A stretch of 64,000 bases of DNA from Gilliamella sp. wkB178. Its GTDB lineage: Bacteria > Pseudomonadota > Gammaproteobacteria > Enterobacterales > Orbaceae. The translations under genes were made by a program, and so were the position numbers. The DNA lies in assembly GCF_001690705.1 (NCBI RefSeq), contig NZ_LZGK01000011.1, positions 1 to 64,000 on the forward strand, given 5' to 3'. A model generated the notes under the pieces. That model was not told the origin of the DNA. It searched no databases and worked only from the letters and a program-made list of their open reading frames with translations. Positions 23,101 to 31,863 of the stretch are shown piece by piece (position 1 is the first letter of the stretch; each line of letters starts with the position of its first letter).

Positions 23101-23655
23101 ATGAAAATCAACTTCCCTACAGTTTTAACATTATTTAGAGTTATTTTAATTCCTTTTTTTGTGTTGGCATTTTATCTATTTTCACATGAATGGTCTGGTT
23201 TTTTTTCGGCTTTGATTTTTCTTATCGCTGCAGTTACCGACGTATTAGATGGTTACATGGCTCGCCGTTTAGGGCAAACCACCCGCTTTGGTGCCTTTTT
23301 AGATCCCGTTGCTGATAAAATTATGGTAACTATCGCTTTGGTATTAATCACACAATATTACCAAGCATGGTGGATTTCCGTTCCGGCAATTATTATTATT
23401 TCGCGTGAGATTATCATTTCCGCTTTGCGTGAATGGATGGCACAGATTGGTAAACGTAATAATGTTGCAGTTTCATCAACTGGGAAAATCAAAACTATCG
23501 CTCAAATGACGGCTTTAACATGGTTATTGTGGCGCCCTTGTGATCTGGTTATTTATGCCGGTTTAGTTGCATTATTTATCGCCACAGTGTTAACCATACT
23601 TTCTATGTGTCAGTATTTATGGATCGCCCACAGTGATTTATTAGATGATGAATAA
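23101..23655 (+). CDS. pgsA: CDP-diacylglycerol--glycerol-3-phosphate 3-phosphatidyltransferase
   Basis: The 184-residue membrane enzyme makes phosphatidylglycerophosphate, the first committed step to phosphatidylglycerol and cardiolipin. The CDP-alcohol phosphatidyltransferase motif [27 protein letters not shown] (DG..AR..G..D..D) is complete at about residues 48-74. It lies 106 bp after uvrC and before two tRNA genes, as in E. coli. Confidence 0.96.
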   Translation: MKINFPTVLTLFRVILIPFFVLAFYLFSHEWSGFFSALIFLIAAVTDVLDGYMARRLGQTTRFGAFLDPVADKIMVTIALVLITQYYQAWWISVPAIIIISREIIISALREWMAQIGKRNNVAVSSTGKIKTIAQMTALTWLLWRPCDLVIYAGLVALFIATVLTILSMCQYLWIAHSDLLDDE

Positions 23656-23847
23656 TTCTGGTTATAGTTTTAATTAAAAACAATCGCCAAAAAATCATTA
23701 TTTAAACTTAAATGCAGCAGTTTTATTGTAAAAGCAGACAAACATTAAGCAATCGTGCAATTATTTGCATTTTTTTATTGACTGAATGCATAAGATGGGT
23801 AAAATGCACTGCATTCAAAGCGATGTTGTAAATAATATCAGTTTTGA

Positions 23848-23935
23848 GCCCGGGTGGTGAAATCGGTAGACACAAGGGATTTAAAATCCCTCGGCCTTTT
23901 TGGCCGTGCGAGTTCAAGTCTCGCCCCGGGCACCA
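23848..23935 (+). tRNA. leuZ: tRNA-Leu (anticodon TAA)
   Basis: The 88-nt gene begins GCCCGGGTGGTGAAATCGGT. It has the long class II variable arm and ends CCCGGGCACCA with encoded CCA. The anticodon stem GGGAT / ATCCC encloses TTAAAAT, giving TAA. It closely matches E. coli leuZ, which is also located after pgsA. Confidence 0.97.
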
Positions 23936-23954
23936 TTTAAGCAACACTTCTTAT

Positions 23955-24030
23955 GCGGGAATAGCTCAGTTGGTAGAGCGCAACCTTGCCAAGGTTGAGG
24001 TCGCGAGTTCGAACCTCGTTTCCCGCTCCA
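23955..24030 (+). tRNA. glyW: tRNA-Gly (anticodon GCC)
   Basis: The 76-nt cloverleaf begins GCGGGAATAGCTCAGTTGGT, has anticodon loop TTGCCAA and ends TTTCCCGCTCCA with encoded CCA. It is nearly identical to E. coli glyW. It follows tRNA-Leu by 19 bp; no cysT gene lies between them. Confidence 0.98.
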
Positions 24031-24453
24031 ATTCAAAATGTATAAAGCAGTACCGAATGATACAACTCAATGATTTTAAATAATTTATTTAGTGTTTCAC
24101 ACTGTACTGAAATATACTAAAATGTACCTACAGGTACTAATATTTAGTACACTTTTTACTTTTCAAGTAAACTCTTATTCCATATAATAATTCTTAAAGA
24201 TGGGTACTTAATACGTTATATGCTTTCTTAGAACAAGTCTCTTTCCCACTAACACTATATATAGGTCTACAATACACAAGCTCATTGAACGCTGCTATAT
24301 ATACAACTCCATGTATTGTACTACTCATTAATTTTTTCTTATTTAAAGATACAATTACCTTACGCAATATAATTGGTGTAATAGTTAGTACAAAAGGAAT
24401 TTGTTCATGTAAAAGGTCACTTAAGTAGTGACAGTGAAGAGGTTTAAAAAAAA
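24031..24453. other. Gene-poor stretch after the tRNAs
   Basis: No gene is recognised here. A hairpin around 24112-24158 (GTACCT AC AGGTAC within longer TACTAAA / TTTAGTA arms, then TTTTT) could end the tRNA transcript. A minus-strand reading frame at 24194-24565 has no ribosome-binding site, overlaps the LysR remnant in antisense and is not accepted as a gene. The region looks like decayed sequence. Confidence 0.5.
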
Positions 24454-24615
24454 TGGTGTCTTTTAGGTAAAGGTATAGCATTACTGGAAGCATGGGCTGT
24501 ATCACAAGACTTAAATGAGGGTAAATTAGTGCGTATCTTGGCTGACTGGGAAGAACCTGGCGCAACTATTAACATTTTATATCATCAGCGACAATATACA
24601 TCAAAAAAAAGTTAG
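24454..24615 (+). pseudogene. Remnant of a LysR-type transcriptional regulator (C-terminal end)
   Basis: In one plus-strand frame the translation contains GKGIALLEAWAVSQDLNEGK, then LVRILADWEEPGATI and YHQRQYTSKKS followed by a stop. This is the typical end of a LysR substrate-binding domain (GxGIALLPAW...LVRVLxDW...YPxxRxxSxK). A TAA stop lies just before it in the same frame and no upstream DNA-binding part is visible. It is therefore a decayed fragment and shows that the tRNA-mannosidase junction has lost genes. Confidence 0.7.
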
Positions 24616-24775
24616 TGTTTATGCTCAATACCTTTTTCAATGTTTTAAACAGTCATTGTGATTTCCTTAACAATGAGAACTTTTATAATTTTACTGTATA
24701 ACACTCATGTAAAAAAATATACTCCATATTGTTAAAAGACATAATAATGTTTTCTATACAAATAAAGGACAAATA

Positions 24776-24802
24776 AAAACCCCGAATTATTCCGAGGTTT
24801 TA
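24776..24802 (-). terminator. Terminator of the mannoside operon
   Basis: On the minus strand the stem AAACCTCGG / TTCGGGGTTT (one mismatch) is followed by a T-run. It lies about 40 bp beyond the stop codon of the transporter gene that ends the operon. Confidence 0.7.
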
Positions 24803-24839
24803 GATAGCTGAGCTAAAGGAAAACTAGCCTAGTATAATA

Positions 24840-26333
24840 TTATTTTTTATCAAACAGTTGTTCGCAAGAATAACCAGTTAAATCCTCAACAACTGATTTT
24901 GTTTCAATAGATAAATCACTAGGTTTACCGTCAGATTGTAAGACATCAATTGCATTAATTAACAAATTATGAGTTTGTTTATTTAAATTAAATGTTTGAG
25001 TTACTAATAAAGCTAAAAAAATCAATGTTCCTGTACCTAAAAACAAAATTAAAGCTATAGTGGTTATTGCCTCTGGTGATTGAGTAGCTTGTTTTTCGAC
25101 AAAACCACCAAATTCTAAAATCAAACCTACACAAAAAGTTGATATAGCCACTGTAGTTTTTCTACAGAATGTCATCACCGCAGCAAATAATCCCTCTCTT
25201 CTTTTTTTAGTTATCATTTCATCCACATCTGGAATAAATGGGAATATATTCCATGGGGTAAATTCCATAAGACATCGTCCTATTTGATAAACAGTTCCAA
25301 TAATGAATAAGAATAATATTTTTGAAGATGGGTTGAAATAATAAATCATATAAGTCAGTAACAAGCAAATTAACATAATAATGTATGCGCTAGTTAATAA
25401 TTTTTTGGGGCCAAATTTAACAAATGCAAAACCTGCTATTAATGTTACTGGTAAGCCAATTATACTCAAGGATAATACACTACCAGCAATGGATGCACTG
25501 ATAGACAAACAATACACACAAAAGAAAACAAATACGGTGTTATAAATATCTTTCCCTGTAAAAGAAAGTAGATATATAGCAAGATGTTTTCTAAAAGCTC
25601 TTACTTTGAGAGTTGACAAATACTCTTTGAAAAGATCTAATACAAATTTAATAGGATTGGATTTATTTTTATTTTTACTTTCAAGCTCCTTTTCCATTTC
25701 TTTGGTAATAGGTCTTTCCCATGTGGAGCAATATGAAATAATGACACATATGGCAAAAAATATAGCAAAAAATAATCCATTATAAAAATAAGCCATTGCA
25801 TTATTTTCTCCGAATTTAGCTATTAATAATCCAGGAACAAAGGTAGCTAAAAAGGTACCTATAGCAGAGATAAACATACGGCATGTAGACAATTTTGTTC
25901 TTTGACTATAATCAGTAGTCATTTCTGATGGTAGAGTTTCCCAAGGGATCATAACCATAGCAACTATAATTTCAAATGCTAAGTAAACGGCTAAATAATA
26001 TAAGTAGCTCATACCTTGTATCCAAAGCAAAGCATAAACTAACATTAAAGGTGCACCTATTATAAGAAAAAATCTTCTTCTCCCAAATTTTTTACCTAAG
26101 ATATTTTTATAAAAATGATCGGTGATACTTCCCATAAATAAACAAATAATAGCATCTATAATTCTAGCTATCGCCACAATTGAACTAGCTTCTATGGGAG
26201 TTAAACCGACAAAGACGGTGAAAAAATAAAGTAGCCAAGCCCCAATAATGGTGAAAGCTCCACCACCAATTATATCAATCATCCCGAAACCTATAGCTCT
26301 AGGGATAGTAATAAATTTATTTTTAGTTTTCAT
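24840..26333 (-). CDS. GPH-family glycoside/cation symporter
   Basis: The 497-residue protein has about 12 membrane segments. It shows features of glycoside-pentoside-hexuronide symporters: an early arginine-proline-rich cytosolic loop (DHFYKNILGKKFGRRRFFL), PWETLPSEMTTDYSQRTKLS in the second loop and a long hydrophilic C-terminus. It probably imports the glycoside cleaved by the GH38 enzyme encoded 28 bp upstream, with H+ or Na+ as co-ion. AAGGA lies 6 nt before the ATG. The substrate is inferred from context, not sequence. Confidence 0.85.
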   Translation of the reverse strand: MKTKNKFITIPRAIGFGMIDIIGGGAFTIIGAWLLYFFTVFVGLTPIEASSIVAIARIIDAIICLFMGSITDHFYKNILGKKFGRRRFFLIIGAPLMLVYALLWIQGMSYLYYLAVYLAFEIIVAMVMIPWETLPSEMTTDYSQRTKLSTCRMFISAIGTFLATFVPGLLIAKFGENNAMAYFYNGLFFAIFFAICVIISYCSTWERPITKEMEKELESKNKNKSNPIKFVLDLFKEYLSTLKVRAFRKHLAIYLLSFTGKDIYNTVFVFFCVYCLSISASIAGSVLSLSIIGLPVTLIAGFAFVKFGPKKLLTSAYIIMLICLLLTYMIYYFNPSSKILFLFIIGTVYQIGRCLMEFTPWNIFPFIPDVDEMITKKRREGLFAAVMTFCRKTTVAISTFCVGLILEFGGFVEKQATQSPEAITTIALILFLGTGTLIFLALLVTQTFNLNKQTHNLLINAIDVLQSDGKPSDLSIETKSVVEDLTGYSCEQLFDKK

Positions 26334-26361
26334 AATTTTCCTTTCATTTATTAAATTATCT

Positions 26362-29300
26362 CTAATTATTTGCCACTAATTTTATAGCAAAAGTTCTGAT
26401 TTCATATGCACCAACAGTTACATTTATACTCTTCGTTTGTTCTTCATGAGTGATGAAATTTTCCATTAAATCACATTCTCTCCACCAAAGAATATTATAA
26501 TTTGATGTAAGAATGACTGCTTGTTTACCTCCTGAATAATCATGAATTCTAACTATTAGCCAATCTCCATGTTCCGCTTTTTTAATAGTATCTATTTGTA
26601 TAAATGGATTATTAACATTTATAGGTGACATGATTTCCCCCTTATCATGTTGTAATGAACCATTAAATATTCTTAATGGATCATTTAAAGACCATGCTTC
26701 AGGAACAACGGCAGCAGATTGCCATGAATCGGTATGAGGAAACAAAGAGTAAATAAATTGGTGTTCACCCTGATCGGCTTTAGCATCAGGGCTTATTGCT
26801 GATTTGATTAAGGTTAGTTGAATTATATTTTCTCTAATGCTATGACCATATTTACAATCATTTAATATAGCAACACCGTAACCGAATTCAGACAAATCAG
26901 CCCATTGATGGGCTACACTTTCAAATTTTGCATAATCCCAACTGGTATTCCATGTGGTTGAGCGTTTAACATTACCAAATTGTATGTCATAAGTTGCTTC
27001 TGTCGCTCGAATATTCACTGGGAAAATAGTTTTCAGTAATTTATTATAGTCATTCCAAACAACTTCTGTAATAAAATCTATTCTACGATTAGCTGTATAA
27101 ACACGCATTTTTTGTTTAATTTGGCTGTTATTGAAACGCCATTTAAACGTTACTTCAGCTAAAAGTTCACCAATTTCAGTAAGTTCTATTGATTCAATGC
27201 TAGTAACTGGTTGATGTTTTTGTATATGAAAAATTTCAATATCCCATGCATCATACTTCATAGGTTTATCTTCATATATTGTTAAAACATTACCTACATC
27301 TGCTAATACTTCCCTAGAATTTTGTTTGTCATATATACTGGTAATATGTCCGTAATGATTCCACGTAATAAGATAAATTGGTGTGTCTAAAGTATTTGTT
27401 GCATATTTAAAATTACTTGATTCATTTTCGTCACATAAATTATGTGGCTCGTATTGAATCGTTATGCCACTTAAAGAATAAATTTCTGGAATTTCAACAA
27501 AATAGCCATCATTAAGCATAGTTCGTTGCACCGATAGCTTATTATTGTTAGAGTTTTTAAACGAAACATTCTCCAAATTATTTTTCCAGAAAATTACATT
27601 ATTAAATCTACTCCAACTACTATTATTAAAAATTGTTATCTCACCCATACTATTAGTATTTAACAAAGGTTCTAATAGTCTTTCGGTGGTTACATTATAT
27701 TTTTCATATAATTCAGTAAATTCTAATTTTACATCTTTATATACTTCTGCAATTGAAGACCCAGGAATAATGTCATGAAACTGGTTTTTAAGAATAGTTT
27801 TCCAATATGAATCAAAATCTGATTTAGGGTAATTTTGCCAATTATTATCAATTATTGAATTAACAACACCTAGCCATTCAGCAAACTTCATATCAATTTC
27901 AGATCTTCTATTTAATTTTTTTACTTTAGCCTGACTAGTATATGTCCCCCTATGGGTTTCAAAATAAAGTTCTCCATCCCATACATGAAAATAAGCTGAA
28001 CTATTTGATATGTTTTCATCCAATTGGTGAAAATATTTTTTTACACCGCCAAATTCAATAGTTGGGAGACTTGGCATTTTTTTAAACGTTTGTAACAATT
28101 CAAGCATAGATTCATTCGGGCCACCACCCCCATCGCCATACCCAAAAGGTAACAACAATGTATCGGTTAGTCCTTTATCTTTATAGTTATCATATAAACC
28201 TTGTATTGACTTAGCATTTACAATTCCATTGTAAGTATAACGAGGGTATCCTTCTTCTGGAGTGGTCACAAAATGAGCAATAATTTCACTACCATCTATT
28301 CCTTTCCATTTAAAAGTATCATGGGGAAGCTGATTGAATTCATTCCAACTTATTTTTGTTGTCATGAAGTATTTTATTCCTGATTTTTTTAATATTTGTG
28401 GTAATGCCCACGAATATCCAAATACATCTGGAAGCCACAAACATTCTGGAGTAACACCAAATTCCTTCTCCATGAAATTTTTGCCATAAATGATTTGGCG
28501 AATAAATGATTCACCAGATGGTAAATTACAATCAGCCTCAACCCACATAGCTCCATCAACTTCCCAACGCCCTTCTTTAATTCTAGTTTGGATTTGTTGG
28601 TAAATATCAGGATAATCATTTTTCAAAAATTCATATAATTGAGGTTGTGATTGAAAAAAATAATAATCATCAAATTGATTCATTAATTTCAACACAGTCG
28701 AGAATGAACGAGCGCTCTTTTCTCTTGTATGTTTTATTTGCCATAAAAAAGCTAAATCAATGTGTGTATGCCCAACGCAATGAATTTTTATAGGTGGCTT
28801 TATCGCATTTGCAGCATAATGATCATTGATATATTCATTAGCTAATTTTATTGAATCATAAAAAACATCATTTCCAGGATTGGTCCAATCAATTAACAAA
28901 TAAGCATTATCGAGTTGATTAAGTAATTTAGTATAATAAGGATCATTTGTAGAAATTACTTCTAGCGTTTGCATAATTGCTGTAGAGGTTACTAATAAAT
29001 CATGAGTGGCTTTATCTCTCACTCCAAATGCGATGTTTTTTATACTATTACCAACGTGAAAAGCTTCAAAATGTTGCCTAACTTTACCTTCAAGTATCCC
29101 AGACCAAATTCTAATATCAAACTCAATTGTTTGACCTGAAAAATTATCTGGAAATGATATAACATGATGATTTTTATCTAAGCCATGCCATGGTTTTTGG
29201 TTAATATAAAGTAATGCTTCAAATTCATCACGTAGAGCTGGAAGGGAAAAATCGAATGTACCGATAAGTGTATATAATTGAGAGTTAATTTTGGGAAATG

Positions 29301-29520
29301 TATGTATTGTTTTTAACCAAACGTAAATATCTTTTTCTAACCAAGTATATCCTTTTTTCTCAGTTTTCCATCCTGAAAAATCTTTATCAGGGGGACGAGT
29401 TCCATTCGTCCCTGCTCTATCATAACAAATGTCTACTTCTTCTATTGATTGAACATCTCTTAATTCATATTTACTTAATTCTTCAATTCGTTGCTTCAAT
29501 TTTTTTTGAGTAAAAAACAT
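26362..29520 (-). CDS. Alpha-mannosidase, glycoside hydrolase family 38
   Basis: The 1052-residue enzyme has an N-terminal beta-rich domain (about 1-240), a GH38 catalytic domain starting KIHCVGHTHIDLAFLWQIK (metal-binding HTHID at about 251-255), and GH38 middle and C-terminal domains. The retaining nucleophile should be Asp330 in EADCNLPSGES. Without a signal peptide it should be cytosolic, cleaving imported alpha-mannosides. The length resembles the eukaryotic 2C1 and Firmicutes type more than E. coli MngB (877 residues). The start at 29520 has GGAGG 5 nt upstream; an earlier start at 29532 would overlap it. Confidence 0.93.
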   Translation of the reverse strand: MFFTQKKLKQRIEELSKYELRDVQSIEEVDICYDRAGTNGTRPPDKDFSGWKTEKKGYTWLEKDIYVWLKTIHTFPKINSQLYTLIGTFDFSLPALRDEFEALLYINQKPWHGLDKNHHVISFPDNFSGQTIEFDIRIWSGILEGKVRQHFEAFHVGNSIKNIAFGVRDKATHDLLVTSTAIMQTLEVISTNDPYYTKLLNQLDNAYLLIDWTNPGNDVFYDSIKLANEYINDHYAANAIKPPIKIHCVGHTHIDLAFLWQIKHTREKSARSFSTVLKLMNQFDDYYFFQSQPQLYEFLKNDYPDIYQQIQTRIKEGRWEVDGAMWVEADCNLPSGESFIRQIIYGKNFMEKEFGVTPECLWLPDVFGYSWALPQILKKSGIKYFMTTKISWNEFNQLPHDTFKWKGIDGSEIIAHFVTTPEEGYPRYTYNGIVNAKSIQGLYDNYKDKGLTDTLLLPFGYGDGGGGPNESMLELLQTFKKMPSLPTIEFGGVKKYFHQLDENISNSSAYFHVWDGELYFETHRGTYTSQAKVKKLNRRSEIDMKFAEWLGVVNSIIDNNWQNYPKSDFDSYWKTILKNQFHDIIPGSSIAEVYKDVKLEFTELYEKYNVTTERLLEPLLNTNSMGEITIFNNSSWSRFNNVIFWKNNLENVSFKNSNNNKLSVQRTMLNDGYFVEIPEIYSLSGITIQYEPHNLCDENESSNFKYATNTLDTPIYLITWNHYGHITSIYDKQNSREVLADVGNVLTIYEDKPMKYDAWDIEIFHIQKHQPVTSIESIELTEIGELLAEVTFKWRFNNSQIKQKMRVYTANRRIDFITEVVWNDYNKLLKTIFPVNIRATEATYDIQFGNVKRSTTWNTSWDYAKFESVAHQWADLSEFGYGVAILNDCKYGHSIRENIIQLTLIKSAISPDAKADQGEHQFIYSLFPHTDSWQSAAVVPEAWSLNDPLRIFNGSLQHDKGEIMSPINVNNPFIQIDTIKKAEHGDWLIVRIHDYSGGKQAVILTSNYNILWWRECDLMENFITHEEQTKSINVTVGAYEIRTFAIKLVANN

Positions 29521-29601
29521 GATAACCTCCATGACTATAATTCTTTAATTCCGTATCATTCAATGAGGTAATCTCTTTAAAAATGTTGTTTGTAATTTCG
29601 A

Positions 29602-30678
29602 CTACATTCCATATTTTTGTTTTTCAAGAGATTCCCATATTCCCATTAAATAAGTCACGCCTAAAGCTCTATCATATAATCCATAACCTGGACGGCCTGT
29701 TTCTCCCCAAATAAATCGACCATGATCAGGTCTAATATATCCATTAAATCCATTATCATGTAATGATTTCATTATTTTATACATATCTAATGAACCATAT
29801 TGTGATGGATGAGCGGACTCATAAAAGTCTTTGTCTTTAATTAATTTTATGTTTCTTACATGCGCAAAATGAAGACGTTTACGTTGAGTAAATTCAGCTA
29901 AAATTGCATAAACATCGTTATTAGGTTCTTCAGCAATGGATCCTGTACATAGCGTGATACCATTAGCTTCTGAGTCAACAGATTTACACAACCAATCTAA
30001 ATCTTCTCTATTTTTAATAATTCTTGGTAAACCAAATATTGAATAAGGAGGATCATCTGGATGTATTGCCATTTTTATACCAACTTCTTCACAGGTAGGT
30101 ATTATTTTTTTTAGAAAATATACCAAATTTTCACGTAACTTTTCGTCATCAACATTTTTATATTTGGCAAATAGTTCTTGTACTTTTGCCAAACGCTCAG
30201 GTTCCCATCCTGGTAAAGCAAAACCATTTGAGTTATTTAAAACTTCTTTAACTACCTGATCTAAACTTTTATCAATACCTTTTTTTTCGAATGCCATAGT
30301 AATAGAACCATCTGGTAATACATATGACATATCAGTTTTCATCCAATCAAAAACAGGCATAAAATTATAACAAATAACTTTCACCCCAAATTCAGCTAAA
30401 TTACGGATAGTTTGTATATAATTACTGATATAGTGATCCCTACTAGGCAAACCTATTTTAATATCATCATGAATATTTACACTCTCAATAACTTCCATCT
30501 TCAAATTAGCAGCATAAGCTTGTTCTACTAATGCTTTTATTTTTTCTTTAGGCCAAATATCACCCACATTAACGTCATATAAAGCACCTACAACTCCCTC
30601 AACACCTGGAACTTGACGAATATATTGTAAGGAAACCTTATCTTCTGTTTCTCCAAACCAACGCATTGTCATTTGCAT
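29602..30678 (-). CDS. uxuA: Mannonate dehydratase
   Basis: The 358-residue protein matches the shorter UxuA type. MTMRWFGETEDKVSL is at the N-terminus, and the metal-site segments are CYNFMPVFDW, MAIHPDDPPYSIFGLPRI, CTGSIAEEPNND, HFAHVRNIK and GYIRPDHGR. UxuA converts D-mannonate to 2-keto-3-deoxygluconate. No uxuB or KDG kinase gene is present nearby, so those steps must be encoded elsewhere. GGAG lies 9 nt before the ATG. It stands between a sugar kinase and the mannosidase, an unusual partnership. Confidence 0.94.
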   Translation of the reverse strand: MQMTMRWFGETEDKVSLQYIRQVPGVEGVVGALYDVNVGDIWPKEKIKALVEQAYAANLKMEVIESVNIHDDIKIGLPSRDHYISNYIQTIRNLAEFGVKVICYNFMPVFDWMKTDMSYVLPDGSITMAFEKKGIDKSLDQVVKEVLNNSNGFALPGWEPERLAKVQELFAKYKNVDDEKLRENLVYFLKKIIPTCEEVGIKMAIHPDDPPYSIFGLPRIIKNREDLDWLCKSVDSEANGITLCTGSIAEEPNNDVYAILAEFTQRKRLHFAHVRNIKLIKDKDFYESAHPSQYGSLDMYKIMKSLHDNGFNGYIRPDHGRFIWGETGRPGYGLYDRALGVTYLMGIWESLEKQKYGM

Positions 30679-30791
30679 AACGATTTACTCCAATCCATTT
30701 ATTTTATATTGATTCATTATTACAACGATCTAATTCGTCTATGTTAATTAAATTTAATTAATAATCAAGTAGTTATATAAAATAGCTTACA

Positions 30792-31664
30792 TTATTTACT
30801 TTCTTTAGTCTCTAATAATTCTTTAGCTATTAATAATCCTCCTATAATACCTGCTTCATTACCTAACGCTGGTGTCACAATATATTGATCGACATTAGGC
30901 AAATCAAAATAATTATTAATTAGTGACACAAATTGTGATTTAATTTTGTTTAATAAATTAGCATTATTCATAACACCACCACCTAAAATAATTAATTCAG
31001 GTGCTATAGTTAACGTGTAATTGGCGATAGCTTGAGCTAAATAATAAGCTTCAAATTCCCATGCAATATGATTGTCAGGCAATTTAGAAGGAGTTTTATT
31101 CCAACGTTTAATAATTGCTGGCCCTGATGCCAATCCCTCTAAACAGTCCTTATGGTAAGGACAATTTCCAGAAAATGTGTCATCTTTTTTTCTATTAACA
31201 AAAATATGCCCCAATTCAGGATGTTGTTGATTATTAACAATACTTCTATTTATGATTACTCCTCCACCGATACCTGTGCCTATAGTTAAATAAACACAAC
31301 TATCTTTACCTACCGCTGCACCTCTTTTAAACTCTGCATAAGCAGCAACATTTACATCAGTATTCAAAGCAACTTTAGGCGATATTTTATCTTTGATTGA
31401 TTGCAAAATATTAAAATTCTTCCATTCAAGTTTTGGAGTTGATGTGATATAACCATATTGTTTGGACTTGGGATTAATATCAATAGGTCCGAAAGATCCT
31501 AGACCAAGAGCTTTTATTTTATGATTTGAAAAAAAATCGAAAACACTAGATAAAGTTATTTTAGGTGATTCTGTTTCAATAATGATTTTATCAATAATAT
31601 TTAGTGCAGGATCCGATACTGCACAAACAAATTTTGTTCCACCGCCTTCAATTGCCCCTAACAT
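30792..31664 (-). CDS. ROK-family sugar kinase (fructokinase/mannokinase type)
   Basis: The 290-residue ROK protein has a phosphate-binding loop GAIEGGGTKFVCAVSD at the N-terminus, the segment TIGTGIGGGVIING-like (here IINRS), and the zinc motif beginning HPELGH and continuing CPYHKDCLEGLASGPA. Bacillus GmuE/YdhR-type fructo/mannokinases look alike. In this operon it most likely phosphorylates the mannose released by the GH38 enzyme. The start at 31664 has GGAGG 8 nt upstream; earlier in-frame starts overlap this site. It is probably first in the operon. Confidence 0.85.
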   Translation of the reverse strand: MLGAIEGGGTKFVCAVSDPALNIIDKIIIETESPKITLSSVFDFFSNHKIKALGLGSFGPIDINPKSKQYGYITSTPKLEWKNFNILQSIKDKISPKVALNTDVNVAAYAEFKRGAAVGKDSCVYLTIGTGIGGGVIINRSIVNNQQHPELGHIFVNRKKDDTFSGNCPYHKDCLEGLASGPAIIKRWNKTPSKLPDNHIAWEFEAYYLAQAIANYTLTIAPELIILGGGVMNNANLLNKIKSQFVSLINNYFDLPNVDQYIVTPALGNEAGIIGGLLIAKELLETKESK

Positions 31665-31863
31665 GGAACTTTCCTCCATCAAGTAGTTTTATTTTTTTAG
31701 TTGTATATTTAATTTGAATAATTTATAACAATTTATCAAATTGGTCTAATAGATTTTAAGATGACTATCAAATTATCTATTTCTTTACTGAATTACCTAA
31801 TAAATTGATTTATCCAGATGTGTTAACAAATAATTTAGAATACTATGCAAACATAATCCAATA

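Noticed and set aside
23723-24083. Two ORFs spanning the tRNA genes on opposite strands
   Set aside because: They are translations of tRNA-Leu and tRNA-Gly sequence and flanks.
24194-24565. 123-codon minus-strand ORF
   Set aside because: No ribosome-binding site or recognisable domain, and it is antisense to a clear LysR remnant on the plus strand.
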